From positions 62,001-126,000 of the forward strand of contig JACPYP010000007.1 in NCBI GenBank assembly GCA_016195985.1: a stretch of 64,000 bases of DNA. The letters are read 5' to 3'. This DNA is from Acidobacteriota bacterium (GTDB lineage: Bacteria > Acidobacteriota > Holophagae > Holophagales > Holophagaceae). The notes beneath the pieces were generated by a model. The model saw only the letters and a program-made list of their open reading frames with translations, had not been told where the DNA came from and ran no database searches. Positions 50,824 through 58,919 of this stretch are shown in pieces. Positions within the stretch are counted from its first letter, which is position 1. The number at the start of each line of letters is the position of its first letter. A program made the translations under genes and the position numbers.

Positions 50824-51250
50824 ATTTCGGCGCCTCCTCCTTGCCATGGCGCTCGGAAGCCTTCCGGCTCTCTCTGCTCCCCTTGATGAGAACGCCCTCG
50901 TCATCCGCGCTTCGGGATTCAAACACGAACGCGGTCATGCCATCGCGAAAGTGTTCCAGGTCGGCGACGATGTGCTTCGACACGGACGCTGGCAGGTAAG
51001 GGCAACGATTCAGAATGGCCGAGCCGCTTTCCAGGTTCCGGGGCTGGCTGCCGGGGCCTATGCGGTTGTGGTCTTCCACGATGAAAACGACAACGGGGAG
51101 ATCGACCACTACGTTATCGGGCTTCCCAAAGAGCCTCTCGGTTTTTCGAATGGGTTTTCGATGAGCCTGACGTCCGGGAAGCCCACCTTCGAAAAGCTGC
51201 GCTTTGACCACGCCCTGGGCAGTCAGGGCATTGATGTGGTCGTGAAATGA
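50816..51250 (+). CDS. Exported DUF2141 domain protein
   Basis: 144 aa; its start overlaps the ATPase gene by eight bases, with GGAGGC upstream. A signal peptide (MSEFRRLLLAMALGSLPALS) is followed by a DUF2141 beta-sandwich (about residues 27-142) with the hallmark AVVVFHDENDNGEIDHYVIGLPKEPLGFSNGF. The DxNxNGExD segment looks like a calcium-binding loop. Function of the domain is unknown. Position between an ATPase and its permease suggests a periplasmic accessory of the transporter. Confidence 0.9.
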   Translation: MSEFRRLLLAMALGSLPALSAPLDENALVIRASGFKHERGHAIAKVFQVGDDVLRHGRWQVRATIQNGRAAFQVPGLAAGAYAVVVFHDENDNGEIDHYVIGLPKEPLGFSNGFSMSLTSGKPTFEKLRFDHALGSQGIDVVVK

Positions 51251-51258
51251 GGTCAACC

Positions 51259-53640
51259 ATGACGGCTCTCAACTTAAGCCCCCGCTGGACCAAATTGTTG
51301 CGCGACTTGAAGGCGGAGAAAGAACGCGTCCTGCTGATGCTGGTGGCCATTGCCGTGAGCCTTGCGGCGGTTGGTGCGGTTCTTGGGGGATATGCCGTGC
51401 TGTCCCGGGAGATGGCCGCGAACTACCTCGGTACCCATCCAGCCTCCGCCACACTGGAACTACCGGGTGGCGTGGATGGTGAGGCCTTGTCCCTGGCACG
51501 GCTTCAGCCAGGTGTTCGCGAGGCCGAAGCGCGAGATGTTTTGCTGGCCCGAACTCAGATCGGCGAGGACTGGCGTCCCCTACTGCTCTTTGTGGTGGAT
51601 GATGTCTCGACCATGAAAGTGAACACCTTTAAGCCACTGAAGGGGGCATGGCCGCCCCCCCTTGGCACCATGCTGATTGAACGCACGGCCCCCAGCATGT
51701 TCGGGGCGGATGTTGGTGGTCATGTGAAGGTGAAGACCGCTCACGGAACCCTCAAGACCATGCCTATAAGTGGCTCGGTCCATGACCCGGGACTCGCCCC
51801 AGCCTGGCAGGAGCGAACCGGCTACGGCTACATCACCCGGGACACGCTCCAAACGCTGGGCGAAGAACCTGTCCTCCATGAGTTGCGAATCTCCCTGGAT
51901 CCCGCTGCCGACATCAAGAGCATCGAAGCGACGGCTTCGGAATTGGCCCGATCCCTTACAACCCGTGGCAAGGCTGTGCATGAAATCCGGGTGCCGCCAC
52001 CGCGCCAACATCCACATCAAAAGCAGATGACCACCATCCTGTTTCTGATGCTGGCCTTCAGCATGATGACCCTGGTCCTGAGCGCCATCCTCGTTGCCTC
52101 ATTACTGGCCGCCATGCTGGCCCGGCAGGTTCGCGAGATCGGCGTGATGAAGACCATTGGTGCGCGGCAAGGGCAGATCGCGCTGTTGTATGCGGCCCTG
52201 GTCGTTGCCATTGGCGTTTCAGCAATCATCTTGGCGATTCCATCCGGACTCGCTGGGGCCGGTGTTCTGGCCCGAGCGGTGGCGAATCTGTTGAACTTCA
52301 CTATTACAAACGCCACCGTGCCTGCTTGGGTCTTCAGCATTCAGGCGATGGCGGGGATTCTTGTCCCCCTCTCAGCGGCTTATGTGCCCATCCGGCGGGC
52401 GAGCCGTTTGACCGTCCGGGAAGCCATGGATCAATACGGGGTCAGCCCAGAATCCCTCCGGGTACGAACGGCTCGATTCCCATGGGCCCTGCGCAACGCG
52501 CTCCGGCGGCCCACCCGGTTGGCTCTGACCTTGGGCCTCCTGGCAGCGGGCGGCGCCATGTTCATGACCGCCTTGAATGTGTCCCAAAGTTGGGAGCGCA
52601 ACATCGCCAAGGTCTATGAGACTCGGTTCTACGATGTGGAGGTTCGATTCCACGAACCTCAGACGGATCGCATCATCAACCGGGTTAAGGAGGTCCCCTG
52701 GGTTCGGAGTGTGGAGGCCTGGGGTTACAGCCCCTCAGCCTTCTCCAGGCCAGGGGAGGTAGATGTGGTGCGCACCTATCCTGATCGCGGCCACGCCAGT
52801 TTCGCCATGATGGCTCCCCCCGCCAACACGAAGCTGGTGGCCTTTCCCCTTCGAAGCGGGAGATGGCTCCAACCAGGGGACACGGATGCCATGGTGTTCA
52901 ATCACGCCGCCGCTGCCATGAGGCCAAATCTGCGAGTAGGCGATCGTGTGGATCTCTCTCTGGAGGGGAAACAAACCTCCTGGCGTCTCGTGGGCATCGT
53001 GGAAGAGATCGGTGCTGCGGGTGTGGCGTATGTCACAGACCAAGCCTTCATGCGGGTGGCGGGCACCGAAGGGAAAGCCAGGATGCTGAGGGTCGCGACC
53101 ACCGCCGGAACTCCGGAATTTCGCACCTCTGTGATCCGTTCAATCGAGCGGCGGCTCGCTGAGGATGGTGCAGGTGTCGAAACCACCTGGCCTCTAGCGG
53201 AACTCCGAACGGCCATGGGTGATCACATCGTGATCCTGATTCGCTCGCTGATTGCCATGGCTGCAGTGATGGCCATCGTCGGCGCCCTCGGCTTGAGTGC
53301 CACCATGGGGGTGAGTGTTCTGGAGCGCACTCGGGAATTCGGCATTATGAAAACCCTTGGTGCCACCCCCAACCGCATTAAGCATCTGGTGATCGCGGAG
53401 GCTGCCTTCATCGGTGCCTTGAGTTGGATCGCCGCCCTGGCTCTTTCCATTCCCCTCACGGCCTGGCTGGACAGACTTATCGGGAACCTGGGGTTCGTGG
53501 CCCCACTGCCCTTTATCGTGGCCCCGGCGGCGATCCTGACCTGGCTTGTCCTGATAGGGCTTGTCTCACTCGTGGCCACCTTGGTCCCATCCAGTCGTGC
53601 GTCCCGCACCTCAGTGATCCAGGCCCTGGCCCAGGTATGA
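51259..53640 (+). CDS. FtsX/MacB-family ABC transporter permease
   Basis: 793 aa from the ATG at 51259, which has GAGG six bases upstream; an ATG at 51247 overlapping the previous stop is an alternative. Helix 1 is near residues 20-45, then an extracytoplasmic domain (about 50-250), and an FtsX core (MLAFSMMTLVLSAILVASLLAAMLARQVREIGVMKTIGA). A second domain (about 430-640) follows, and a second FtsX core with MGVSVLERTREFGIMKTLGATPNRIKHLVIAEA near the end. The REIGVMKTIGA and REFGIMKTLGA coupling helices are diagnostic. It probably exports a lipid or lipoprotein-like substrate with the upstream ATPase. Confidence 0.92.
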   Translation: MTALNLSPRWTKLLRDLKAEKERVLLMLVAIAVSLAAVGAVLGGYAVLSREMAANYLGTHPASATLELPGGVDGEALSLARLQPGVREAEARDVLLARTQIGEDWRPLLLFVVDDVSTMKVNTFKPLKGAWPPPLGTMLIERTAPSMFGADVGGHVKVKTAHGTLKTMPISGSVHDPGLAPAWQERTGYGYITRDTLQTLGEEPVLHELRISLDPAADIKSIEATASELARSLTTRGKAVHEIRVPPPRQHPHQKQMTTILFLMLAFSMMTLVLSAILVASLLAAMLARQVREIGVMKTIGARQGQIALLYAALVVAIGVSAIILAIPSGLAGAGVLARAVANLLNFTITNATVPAWVFSIQAMAGILVPLSAAYVPIRRASRLTVREAMDQYGVSPESLRVRTARFPWALRNALRRPTRLALTLGLLAAGGAMFMTALNVSQSWERNIAKVYETRFYDVEVRFHEPQTDRIINRVKEVPWVRSVEAWGYSPSAFSRPGEVDVVRTYPDRGHASFAMMAPPANTKLVAFPLRSGRWLQPGDTDAMVFNHAAAAMRPNLRVGDRVDLSLEGKQTSWRLVGIVEEIGAAGVAYVTDQAFMRVAGTEGKARMLRVATTAGTPEFRTSVIRSIERRLAEDGAGVETTWPLAELRTAMGDHIVILIRSLIAMAAVMAIVGALGLSATMGVSVLERTREFGIMKTLGATPNRIKHLVIAEAAFIGALSWIAALALSIPLTAWLDRLIGNLGFVAPLPFIVAPAAILTWLVLIGLVSLVATLVPSSRASRTSVIQALAQV

Positions 53641-53654
53641 CCGCGACGACCGGA

Positions 53655-54578
53655 TCAGGAGCTACCAGACACCTGGATCTCCACAGTCAGATGCGCGATC
53701 TCCTCGTGGATCCCCAGGCACTGCCTCGCGGAATCGATGGTCAATCCGGGGTGTTTGGTGGATAGGGCCAGGATGCAGGCGTAGCTGCCCTTTCCGACAC
53801 GCCAGACGTGAAGGTCCGTGATCTGCGTTGCGCTGCCCCACTCAGGCTGGGTTGCGATGGCCTCTCGGATTTCCTTCACAACCGGGTGGTCCATCTCTGC
53901 ATCCAGGAGGATGCGAGATGAGTCGCGCAACAAGCCCTTGGCCCAGACAGCCACCAGGATGGCTCCGGCAAACCCCATGACGGGGTCTAGCCAGGCCCAC
54001 CCGAACACCATGCCACCAGCCAGGGCTGCGATGGCGAGGACAGAGGTGGCCGCGTCGGCGATCACATGGAGGTAGGCAGACCGAAGGTTCAAGTCATGGT
54101 GGTGTCCACCTTCGCCGTGGTCATGGTGGTGATCGTGTCCGTGGTCGTGGGCTTGGCCAAGGATGAAGGCGCAGGCCACATTCACAGCCAGCCCCACGAT
54201 GGCCACGACGATGGCCTCACGGTAGTGGATCGGTTTGGGATCGAAGAGCCGCTCCACAGACCCGATCACCATCCAGGCGGCCACGCCGAGCAGGAACATG
54301 GCACTGGCGAAGCCTCCGAGGATTTCGATCTTCCAGGTGCCGAAGGCGAAACGATGGTCGTGGGCGTGTCGTCTCGCCATGGCGTAGGCGAAGGCGCTCA
54401 AGCCGATGGCCACCGCGTGGGAACTCATGTGCCAACCATCAGCCAGCAAGGCCATGGAGTTGAACCACCACCCGGCGACAATCTCCACCACCATCATCAA
54501 GGCGGTGATGACCATGACGAGTCGGGTTCCCCGCTCCCCAGCCTGGTTGCCGGAGTCAAAGACATGGGTGTGGGTCAT
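53655..54578 (-). CDS. Cation diffusion facilitator (CzcD-like) metal exporter
   Basis: 307 aa from the ATG at 54578. Six helices are seen, with the CDF metal site HMSSHA preceded by LLADGWH in helix 2 (ADGWH-type HxxxD). A His-rich cytoplasmic loop (HDHGHDHHHDHGEGGHHHDLN) is followed by AYLHVIADAATSVLA with the second HxxxD site. The C-terminal cytoplasmic domain has ITDLHVWRVGKGSYACILAL. It exports Zn, Co or Cd by proton antiport. It is divergent from the BlaI-M56-CzcCBA operon across a shared operator. Confidence 0.93.
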   Translation of the reverse strand: MTHTHVFDSGNQAGERGTRLVMVITALMMVVEIVAGWWFNSMALLADGWHMSSHAVAIGLSAFAYAMARRHAHDHRFAFGTWKIEILGGFASAMFLLGVAAWMVIGSVERLFDPKPIHYREAIVVAIVGLAVNVACAFILGQAHDHGHDHHHDHGEGGHHHDLNLRSAYLHVIADAATSVLAIAALAGGMVFGWAWLDPVMGFAGAILVAVWAKGLLRDSSRILLDAEMDHPVVKEIREAIATQPEWGSATQITDLHVWRVGKGSYACILALSTKHPGLTIDSARQCLGIHEEIAHLTVEIQVSGSS

Positions 54579-54640
54579 CGGGGCCGATTCTGAAGGGCTC
54601 AAGGTAGGCTCACAGGCAAACAAAATTTAGAGGGAAAGAC

Positions 54641-54663
54641 AAAACCGATAGCCGGTCGGTTTT
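54641..54663. promoter_or_regulatory. Perfect inverted repeat AAAACCGA-N7-TCGGTTTT between the CDF and BlaI genes
   Basis: AAAACCGA (54641-54648), spacer TAGCCGG and TCGGTTTT (54656-54663) form an 8-7-8 palindrome midway between the divergent starts at 54578 and 54698. It is the likely binding site for the locus regulator. Known BlaI/MecI sites centre on TACA/TGTA, which this lacks, so either this BlaI homologue has a different specificity or another regulator binds. Confidence 0.65.
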
Positions 54664-54697
54664 CAGGCTACACTCCTTTTTTCGAACGAGCCTTCTT

Positions 54698-55099
54698 GTG
54701 ACACGCCCCCTCCCTCCCCTCACTCTCGGTGATCTCGAAATGGAGGTCCTGGAGCAGCTCTGGCGGCTGGGCTCTGGCGATGTCCGGGCGGTGCATGCGG
54801 CCCAGAGCAAGGGCCGGGATAACCACCCCAATACGGTCCAGTCGGCCCTGGAGCGCCTGTTCCGGAAGGGCCTGCTTGATCGTGAAAAGCAGAGCCACGC
54901 CTACATCTACACGCCCAGGCTGAACCGTGAGGAACTGGCCGCCCGGCTGATTGATGAAACCCTTCAGCGCGTGAAGGGGTCTGAACCCATGCCCATGCTG
55001 GCCGCCTTCGTGGATCTGGCCATGGGCCAGGACCCGGCCGTGCTGGACGAACTGGAGCAGCTCTTGAAAGCTCGTCGTGCTGAACAGAGGATGCCCTGA
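54698..55099 (+). CDS. BlaI/MecI/CopY-family transcriptional repressor
   Basis: 133 aa with a GTG start at 54698. The winged helix has LTLGDLEMEVLEQLWRLGSGDVRAVHAA, HPNTVQSALERLFRKGLLDREKQSHAYIYTPRL, the family pattern TVxTxLxRLxxKGxLxREKxGRAxxYxP. The C-terminal dimerisation helix holds the site normally cleaved by the partner protease. It is coupled to the M56 peptidase gene (TGATG overlap) as in blaI-blaR, but the operon encodes a metal efflux pump rather than a beta-lactamase. Confidence 0.9.
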   Translation: MTRPLPPLTLGDLEMEVLEQLWRLGSGDVRAVHAAQSKGRDNHPNTVQSALERLFRKGLLDREKQSHAYIYTPRLNREELAARLIDETLQRVKGSEPMPMLAAFVDLAMGQDPAVLDELEQLLKARRAEQRMP

Positions 55100-56058
55100 T
55101 GCACGCGCCCGGCCTTCTTGTCGTCACCACCCTCCTGGCAGGGGGTCTGGTGACTGTGGGGAGTCAAGCGCTCGGGCTCTCCTACCCGAGGTTTCGTGAG
55201 GTTCTCGGACGAAAAGCCCCAGAGGGTCGTGCCCACCTGCTCAGCCTTGTAGCCGGGCTGCCCTTGCTCCTGGCCATCGGAACCTTGGTCCTCACGTTCC
55301 TCCCTTCGTTCATCACCATCCCCGGATTGATTCAGGATCACTGCCTTCCCCACGATCACCACCCTCACCTTTGTCTACGGCATGGGCTCTGGGCTCCGTC
55401 GGGGCAAGCGTGGGTGATCCTCGTCGTTCTCGGGCTCGCGGGCGGCGCCTTTTGGGTCCGCTTCCTGCGACGGCTGATCGAGGGACAGCGTCAGGTCCGG
55501 ACCCTGCTCCGGCTGGCGAAGGAGGCTGGTGAATTCCACTTGCTGCCAAGCCGGAAGGCCCTGGCTTTTTCCGCTGGCCTGCTGCGCCCGCGTACCTTGC
55601 TTTCCTCGATGGTAATGACCTCCCTGGATCATGCAGATCTGAAAGTCCTGCTCGCCCATGAAACGGCCCATGCCAAGCGTCGGGATGCCCTTCGCCTCGT
55701 GATTGCTGAAGCCATGCTGATGGCCGTGCCCCGCCGAATCCGGAGAATGCTACTGGATGATTTGTCCCTTGCCTGCGAGGAAGCCTGTGATCGTGCGGCG
55801 CTACCCCAAGCCGGATGCCCCGAACGGATGGCCGAGGTGCTGCTCCGCGTCCAACGGCTCGGCATGATGGCCACCCCCGCCGGACAGCCTGGGGCCACCG
55901 GATCTCAGCTTCCCCTTCGGGTTCGTGCCCTGCTCGGAGACCCCTATCCTCCGACGCCCTCTTGGACGCGCCTGCTTTGGTTCTCCCCCCTGCTACTCCT
56001 GCTAGCGGATCCCGTCCATCATGCGGCGGAGACACTGCTCGGACTCCTCAACCCCTGA
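55099..56058 (+). CDS. BlaR1-like M56 membrane metallopeptidase with His-rich loop
   Basis: 319 aa, membrane-spanning. The zinc protease motif is LLAHETAHAKRRD (HExxH) with LSLACEEACDRAAL providing the downstream Glu, as in BlaR1/MecR1 (M56). The extracytoplasmic loop between helices 2 and 3 reads QDHCLPHDHHPHLCLRHG, with six His and two Cys. There is no penicillin-binding sensor domain: the protein ends after a final helix. The His/Cys loop may sense metal directly and trigger cleavage of the BlaI-type repressor. Followed by czcCBA-like genes. Confidence 0.88.
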   Translation: MHAPGLLVVTTLLAGGLVTVGSQALGLSYPRFREVLGRKAPEGRAHLLSLVAGLPLLLAIGTLVLTFLPSFITIPGLIQDHCLPHDHHPHLCLRHGLWAPSGQAWVILVVLGLAGGAFWVRFLRRLIEGQRQVRTLLRLAKEAGEFHLLPSRKALAFSAGLLRPRTLLSSMVMTSLDHADLKVLLAHETAHAKRRDALRLVIAEAMLMAVPRRIRRMLLDDLSLACEEACDRAALPQAGCPERMAEVLLRVQRLGMMATPAGQPGATGSQLPLRVRALLGDPYPPTPSWTRLLWFSPLLLLLADPVHHAAETLLGLLNP

Positions 56059-56094
56059 CGCTTCCTCTTCCGTTGATCTGACCCGGTGGTGCCC

Positions 56095-57342
56095 ATGCTT
56101 TCTTTGTCTCGAAGTTCGCTCAAAAATCCGATCCTTGCTCGGTTTTTAGCCCTCCCTGCGCTGGTCTGTCCCCTGATTGCCCAGGAGGCCAGTCAGGGGT
56201 TATCCGAAGCCCAAGCAGTGACCCGCGCCCTGGCCCGACCTGAGTGGCAGGCGCTTACCCAGCTTCCTGCCAAGCAGACCGAGGGTGCAGCCCTGGAGGC
56301 CCGAAACTGGCTGTCCCCAGGCGTGGAATGGACCCGCGAGCAGTTCAACGGAATCCAGCCGGGCAAACGGGAGGACACCTTCCTTGTCAGCCAGGGATTC
56401 GATGTTTCGGGGCGATGGTTGGCCCGGCGCGAAGCTGCCCTTAAGCGGGAAGAGGGCGGCAAGGCCGAGAGCGAGCAGCGTGTGGCAGGCGTGGTCGCCC
56501 AGGTGCGCGAAGCGTTCTACGAGGTGCTGGTGGCTCGCGAACGCCTGGCCCGCATGGAAGGGTCCCTGGCTCGCGTGGGCCGGTTCCAGGAGCGCGTGGA
56601 CCGCCTTAACCAGGCCGGTGAGATGTCCGGGCTGGATCGGGGGCGCGTCAGGCGCGAAGTGGAGCTGCTTCGTGGGCGCGAAGTCGTGGAACGCTCCAGG
56701 CGCCTCCAGGCTGAGGCCCGACTGGCCTCCATGCTTGGAGGTGCTCCCGGCATTCCACAGGGCAGCCTGCTCCCAGAACCGCTGACTTCCCTGGATTCCT
56801 TCGTCGCCGAGCAGCCCGGCGCGCCGAGTAGTCGCCTGGCCATGGCCCAGGAGTCGGCAGCCCAGGCAGACGCCAAGGCCGCAGGCCGTTGGTTTCCCGA
56901 ACTCCAACTCGGCTTGGGGGTAAAGCGGTGGCAGGAAGCAGGATTGACCGGAAACGGGAACGTCTTCTCCCTGGGGCTGACCTTCCCCGCACCCGGACGG
57001 GTGAAGGCGGCCCGTGTGAAAGGTGAGGCCGAAGCACGTGCCGCCTCGGCTCAAGCCAGGTTGCAGCGGGAACAGGACAGCGCCGAACTTCGCGCCCTGT
57101 GGCAGGCATCGGTGGATCTCCGGGCTTCAGCCGAGCGCATGGCCAAAGAAGCCCTCGCGGACGCTGATCGCGTGGAGGCGGCGCTAGACGCGGCCTTTGC
57201 GGCAGGTGAAGTGGACCTGCTGGGCCGCCTGGATGGTGCCCGGAACCTTCTTGAATCTGAACTGGCGGCTCTGGATCAGGCGCATTCCGCCCGAAGGACC
57301 CGCATTGCCCTTGATCGCATGCTCGGAAAGGTGAACCCATGA
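56095..57342 (+). CDS. TolC-family outer-membrane efflux protein (CzcC-like)
   Basis: 415 aa from the ATG at 56095, with a signal peptide (FLALPALVCPLIAQ) and two long alpha-helical hairpin repeats of the OEP family (LSEAQAVTRALARPEWQAL; later AAQADAKAAGRWFPELQLGLGVKRWQEAGLTGNGNVFSLGLTFP). The second-half motif ELQLGLG ... SLGLTFPAPGR is typical of CzcC. It forms the outer-membrane channel of the tripartite pump. Its end overlaps the start of the adaptor gene by four bases. Confidence 0.88.
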   Translation: MLSLSRSSLKNPILARFLALPALVCPLIAQEASQGLSEAQAVTRALARPEWQALTQLPAKQTEGAALEARNWLSPGVEWTREQFNGIQPGKREDTFLVSQGFDVSGRWLARREAALKREEGGKAESEQRVAGVVAQVREAFYEVLVARERLARMEGSLARVGRFQERVDRLNQAGEMSGLDRGRVRREVELLRGREVVERSRRLQAEARLASMLGGAPGIPQGSLLPEPLTSLDSFVAEQPGAPSSRLAMAQESAAQADAKAAGRWFPELQLGLGVKRWQEAGLTGNGNVFSLGLTFPAPGRVKAARVKGEAEARAASAQARLQREQDSAELRALWQASVDLRASAERMAKEALADADRVEAALDAAFAAGEVDLLGRLDGARNLLESELAALDQAHSARRTRIALDRMLGKVNP

Positions 57343-58910
57343 TCCCTGCCTCGCCTCGCCCCTCCATCGCCTGGGGCCTCGTCCTGGGACTGTCCCTGAC
57401 CGGGAGCCTCGCCTGCAACCAAAAGGAGGGTGCAGAAGCCCACAACCACGGTGCGGCAGGCGCAGCTCACGGGGCGCCAGAACGGCCTTCCCTTGCGCCC
57501 ACCATCTGGGCCGACGGCCTGGAGCTTTACGTGGAATACGCCGTGCTCGTGGCCGGTGAAGCCTCCAGCTTCGGGACCCACCTCACGTACCTGGATGGAT
57601 TCCAGGCCGTGAAAGAAGGACAGGTCGAGGTGATCCTCACGGGCGCAGGTGGCGAGCAGCGCTTCGGCGGGGAACTCTCCCCGACCCCCGGCATCTTCCG
57701 GGTCGCGCCCAAACCCAAAGCCGCAGGAGAGGTTCAGGTCCGGTTGGTATGGAAGGGCCCGAAGGGCAAGGCCACCTTCAACCTTGGGAAGCACATGGTG
57801 TATCCCGACCTGGCCGCCGCCATGAAGGCCCAGGTGCCTGAAGCCGAAGGTGGGATTCCCTTCCTGAAAGAACAACAGTGGAACGTGCCCTTCGGAACGA
57901 CAGAAGCCCAACCTCGCGACCTTTACCAGGGCTTTGAAGCCTACGGGGCGATCCAGGCCGTTCCTGGTGGTGAGGGCCGCGTGCTGGCGCCTGTCGCTGG
58001 TCGGTTGGAGGGGAGCACCTTCCCGAATGTGGGGCAGACGGTCAAGCAGGGACAGCGCCTCGCGGGGCTCGTGCCCAAGGCTGGTTCGGATCTCTCCCAG
58101 GGCACGGTGCAACTCGACTTCGAGCGGGCCCGGATGCGCCATGACCAGACCACGGCCAATCTGACCCGACTAAAGGGACTGCTGGAGCAGGATGCCGTCC
58201 CCAAGCGGCGAGTGGAGGAAGCCACACGGGAAGCGGCCTTGGCCGAGGCCGAGTTGAAGGTGGCCCAATCCCGTCGGGACGAAGCCGTCCTTGGAAAGGG
58301 TGGGATGGCCGTGGCCCTCATCGCCCCCGTTTCCGGGGTCGTCAGCACTGCGAATGGGGGCCCAGGCATCCAGGTTGCCGAAGGCCAGGAACTCTTCCAC
58401 ATCGTGGATATTCGTCGCCTTCGCTTGGAGGTCCAGGTTCCTGAGGCCCAGGCCGGGCGTCTATCCAAGGTTGCCAGCGTGTGGTTCCAGGCCCCTGGTG
58501 TGCCCTCCCTCCTGCTTGAACCGAACCATGGAGCCCGCATGCTGGGCCAGGGTGGAGCCATCCACCCCGAACGGAGGACGGTGCCCTTCCTGGTGGAGTT
58601 CGCCAATCCCACCGGTGCCCTGAAAGTGGGCCATACCGGAAAGGTCTTCGTCCGCGTGGGCAACCCCAGCCAGGGACTCGCCATTCCGGCATCGGCCCTT
58701 CAGGACGAGGATGGTCTCTCCGTGGTGTATGTCCAGGCTGGCGGCGAACGCTTCCTCCGCCGCATCGTGCAGATCGGGGCGCGGGACGGTGACTGGGTGC
58801 AGGTCATCGGTGGCGTCAAGTCCGGGGAACGGGTCGTGACTTTGGGCGCCCATCTGGTGCGTCTGGCTGCCAGCTCGGGGAAGGTCCCCGAGCATGGTCA
58901 TGCTCATTAG
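57339..58910 (+). CDS. Heavy-metal RND efflux periplasmic adaptor lipoprotein (CzcB-like)
   Basis: 523 aa. A lipoprotein signal (GLSLTGSLACNQKEG) is followed by a His-rich segment (AHNHGAAGAAHG) and an N-terminal domain of about 150 residues typical of CzcB-like adaptors. The barrel-sandwich, helical hairpin (about 250-310) and beta-barrel domains follow (VLAPVAGRLEGSTFPNVGQTVKQGQRL; ALIAPVSGVVSTANGG). It ends EHGHAH, a second metal-binding stretch. It collects metal and links the RND pump to the outer channel. It overlaps the upstream gene and is close to the pump gene. Confidence 0.91.
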   Translation: MIPASPRPSIAWGLVLGLSLTGSLACNQKEGAEAHNHGAAGAAHGAPERPSLAPTIWADGLELYVEYAVLVAGEASSFGTHLTYLDGFQAVKEGQVEVILTGAGGEQRFGGELSPTPGIFRVAPKPKAAGEVQVRLVWKGPKGKATFNLGKHMVYPDLAAAMKAQVPEAEGGIPFLKEQQWNVPFGTTEAQPRDLYQGFEAYGAIQAVPGGEGRVLAPVAGRLEGSTFPNVGQTVKQGQRLAGLVPKAGSDLSQGTVQLDFERARMRHDQTTANLTRLKGLLEQDAVPKRRVEEATREAALAEAELKVAQSRRDEAVLGKGGMAVALIAPVSGVVSTANGGPGIQVAEGQELFHIVDIRRLRLEVQVPEAQAGRLSKVASVWFQAPGVPSLLLEPNHGARMLGQGGAIHPERRTVPFLVEFANPTGALKVGHTGKVFVRVGNPSQGLAIPASALQDEDGLSVVYVQAGGERFLRRIVQIGARDGDWVQVIGGVKSGERVVTLGAHLVRLAASSGKVPEHGHAH

Positions 58911-58919
58911 GGGATCGTG

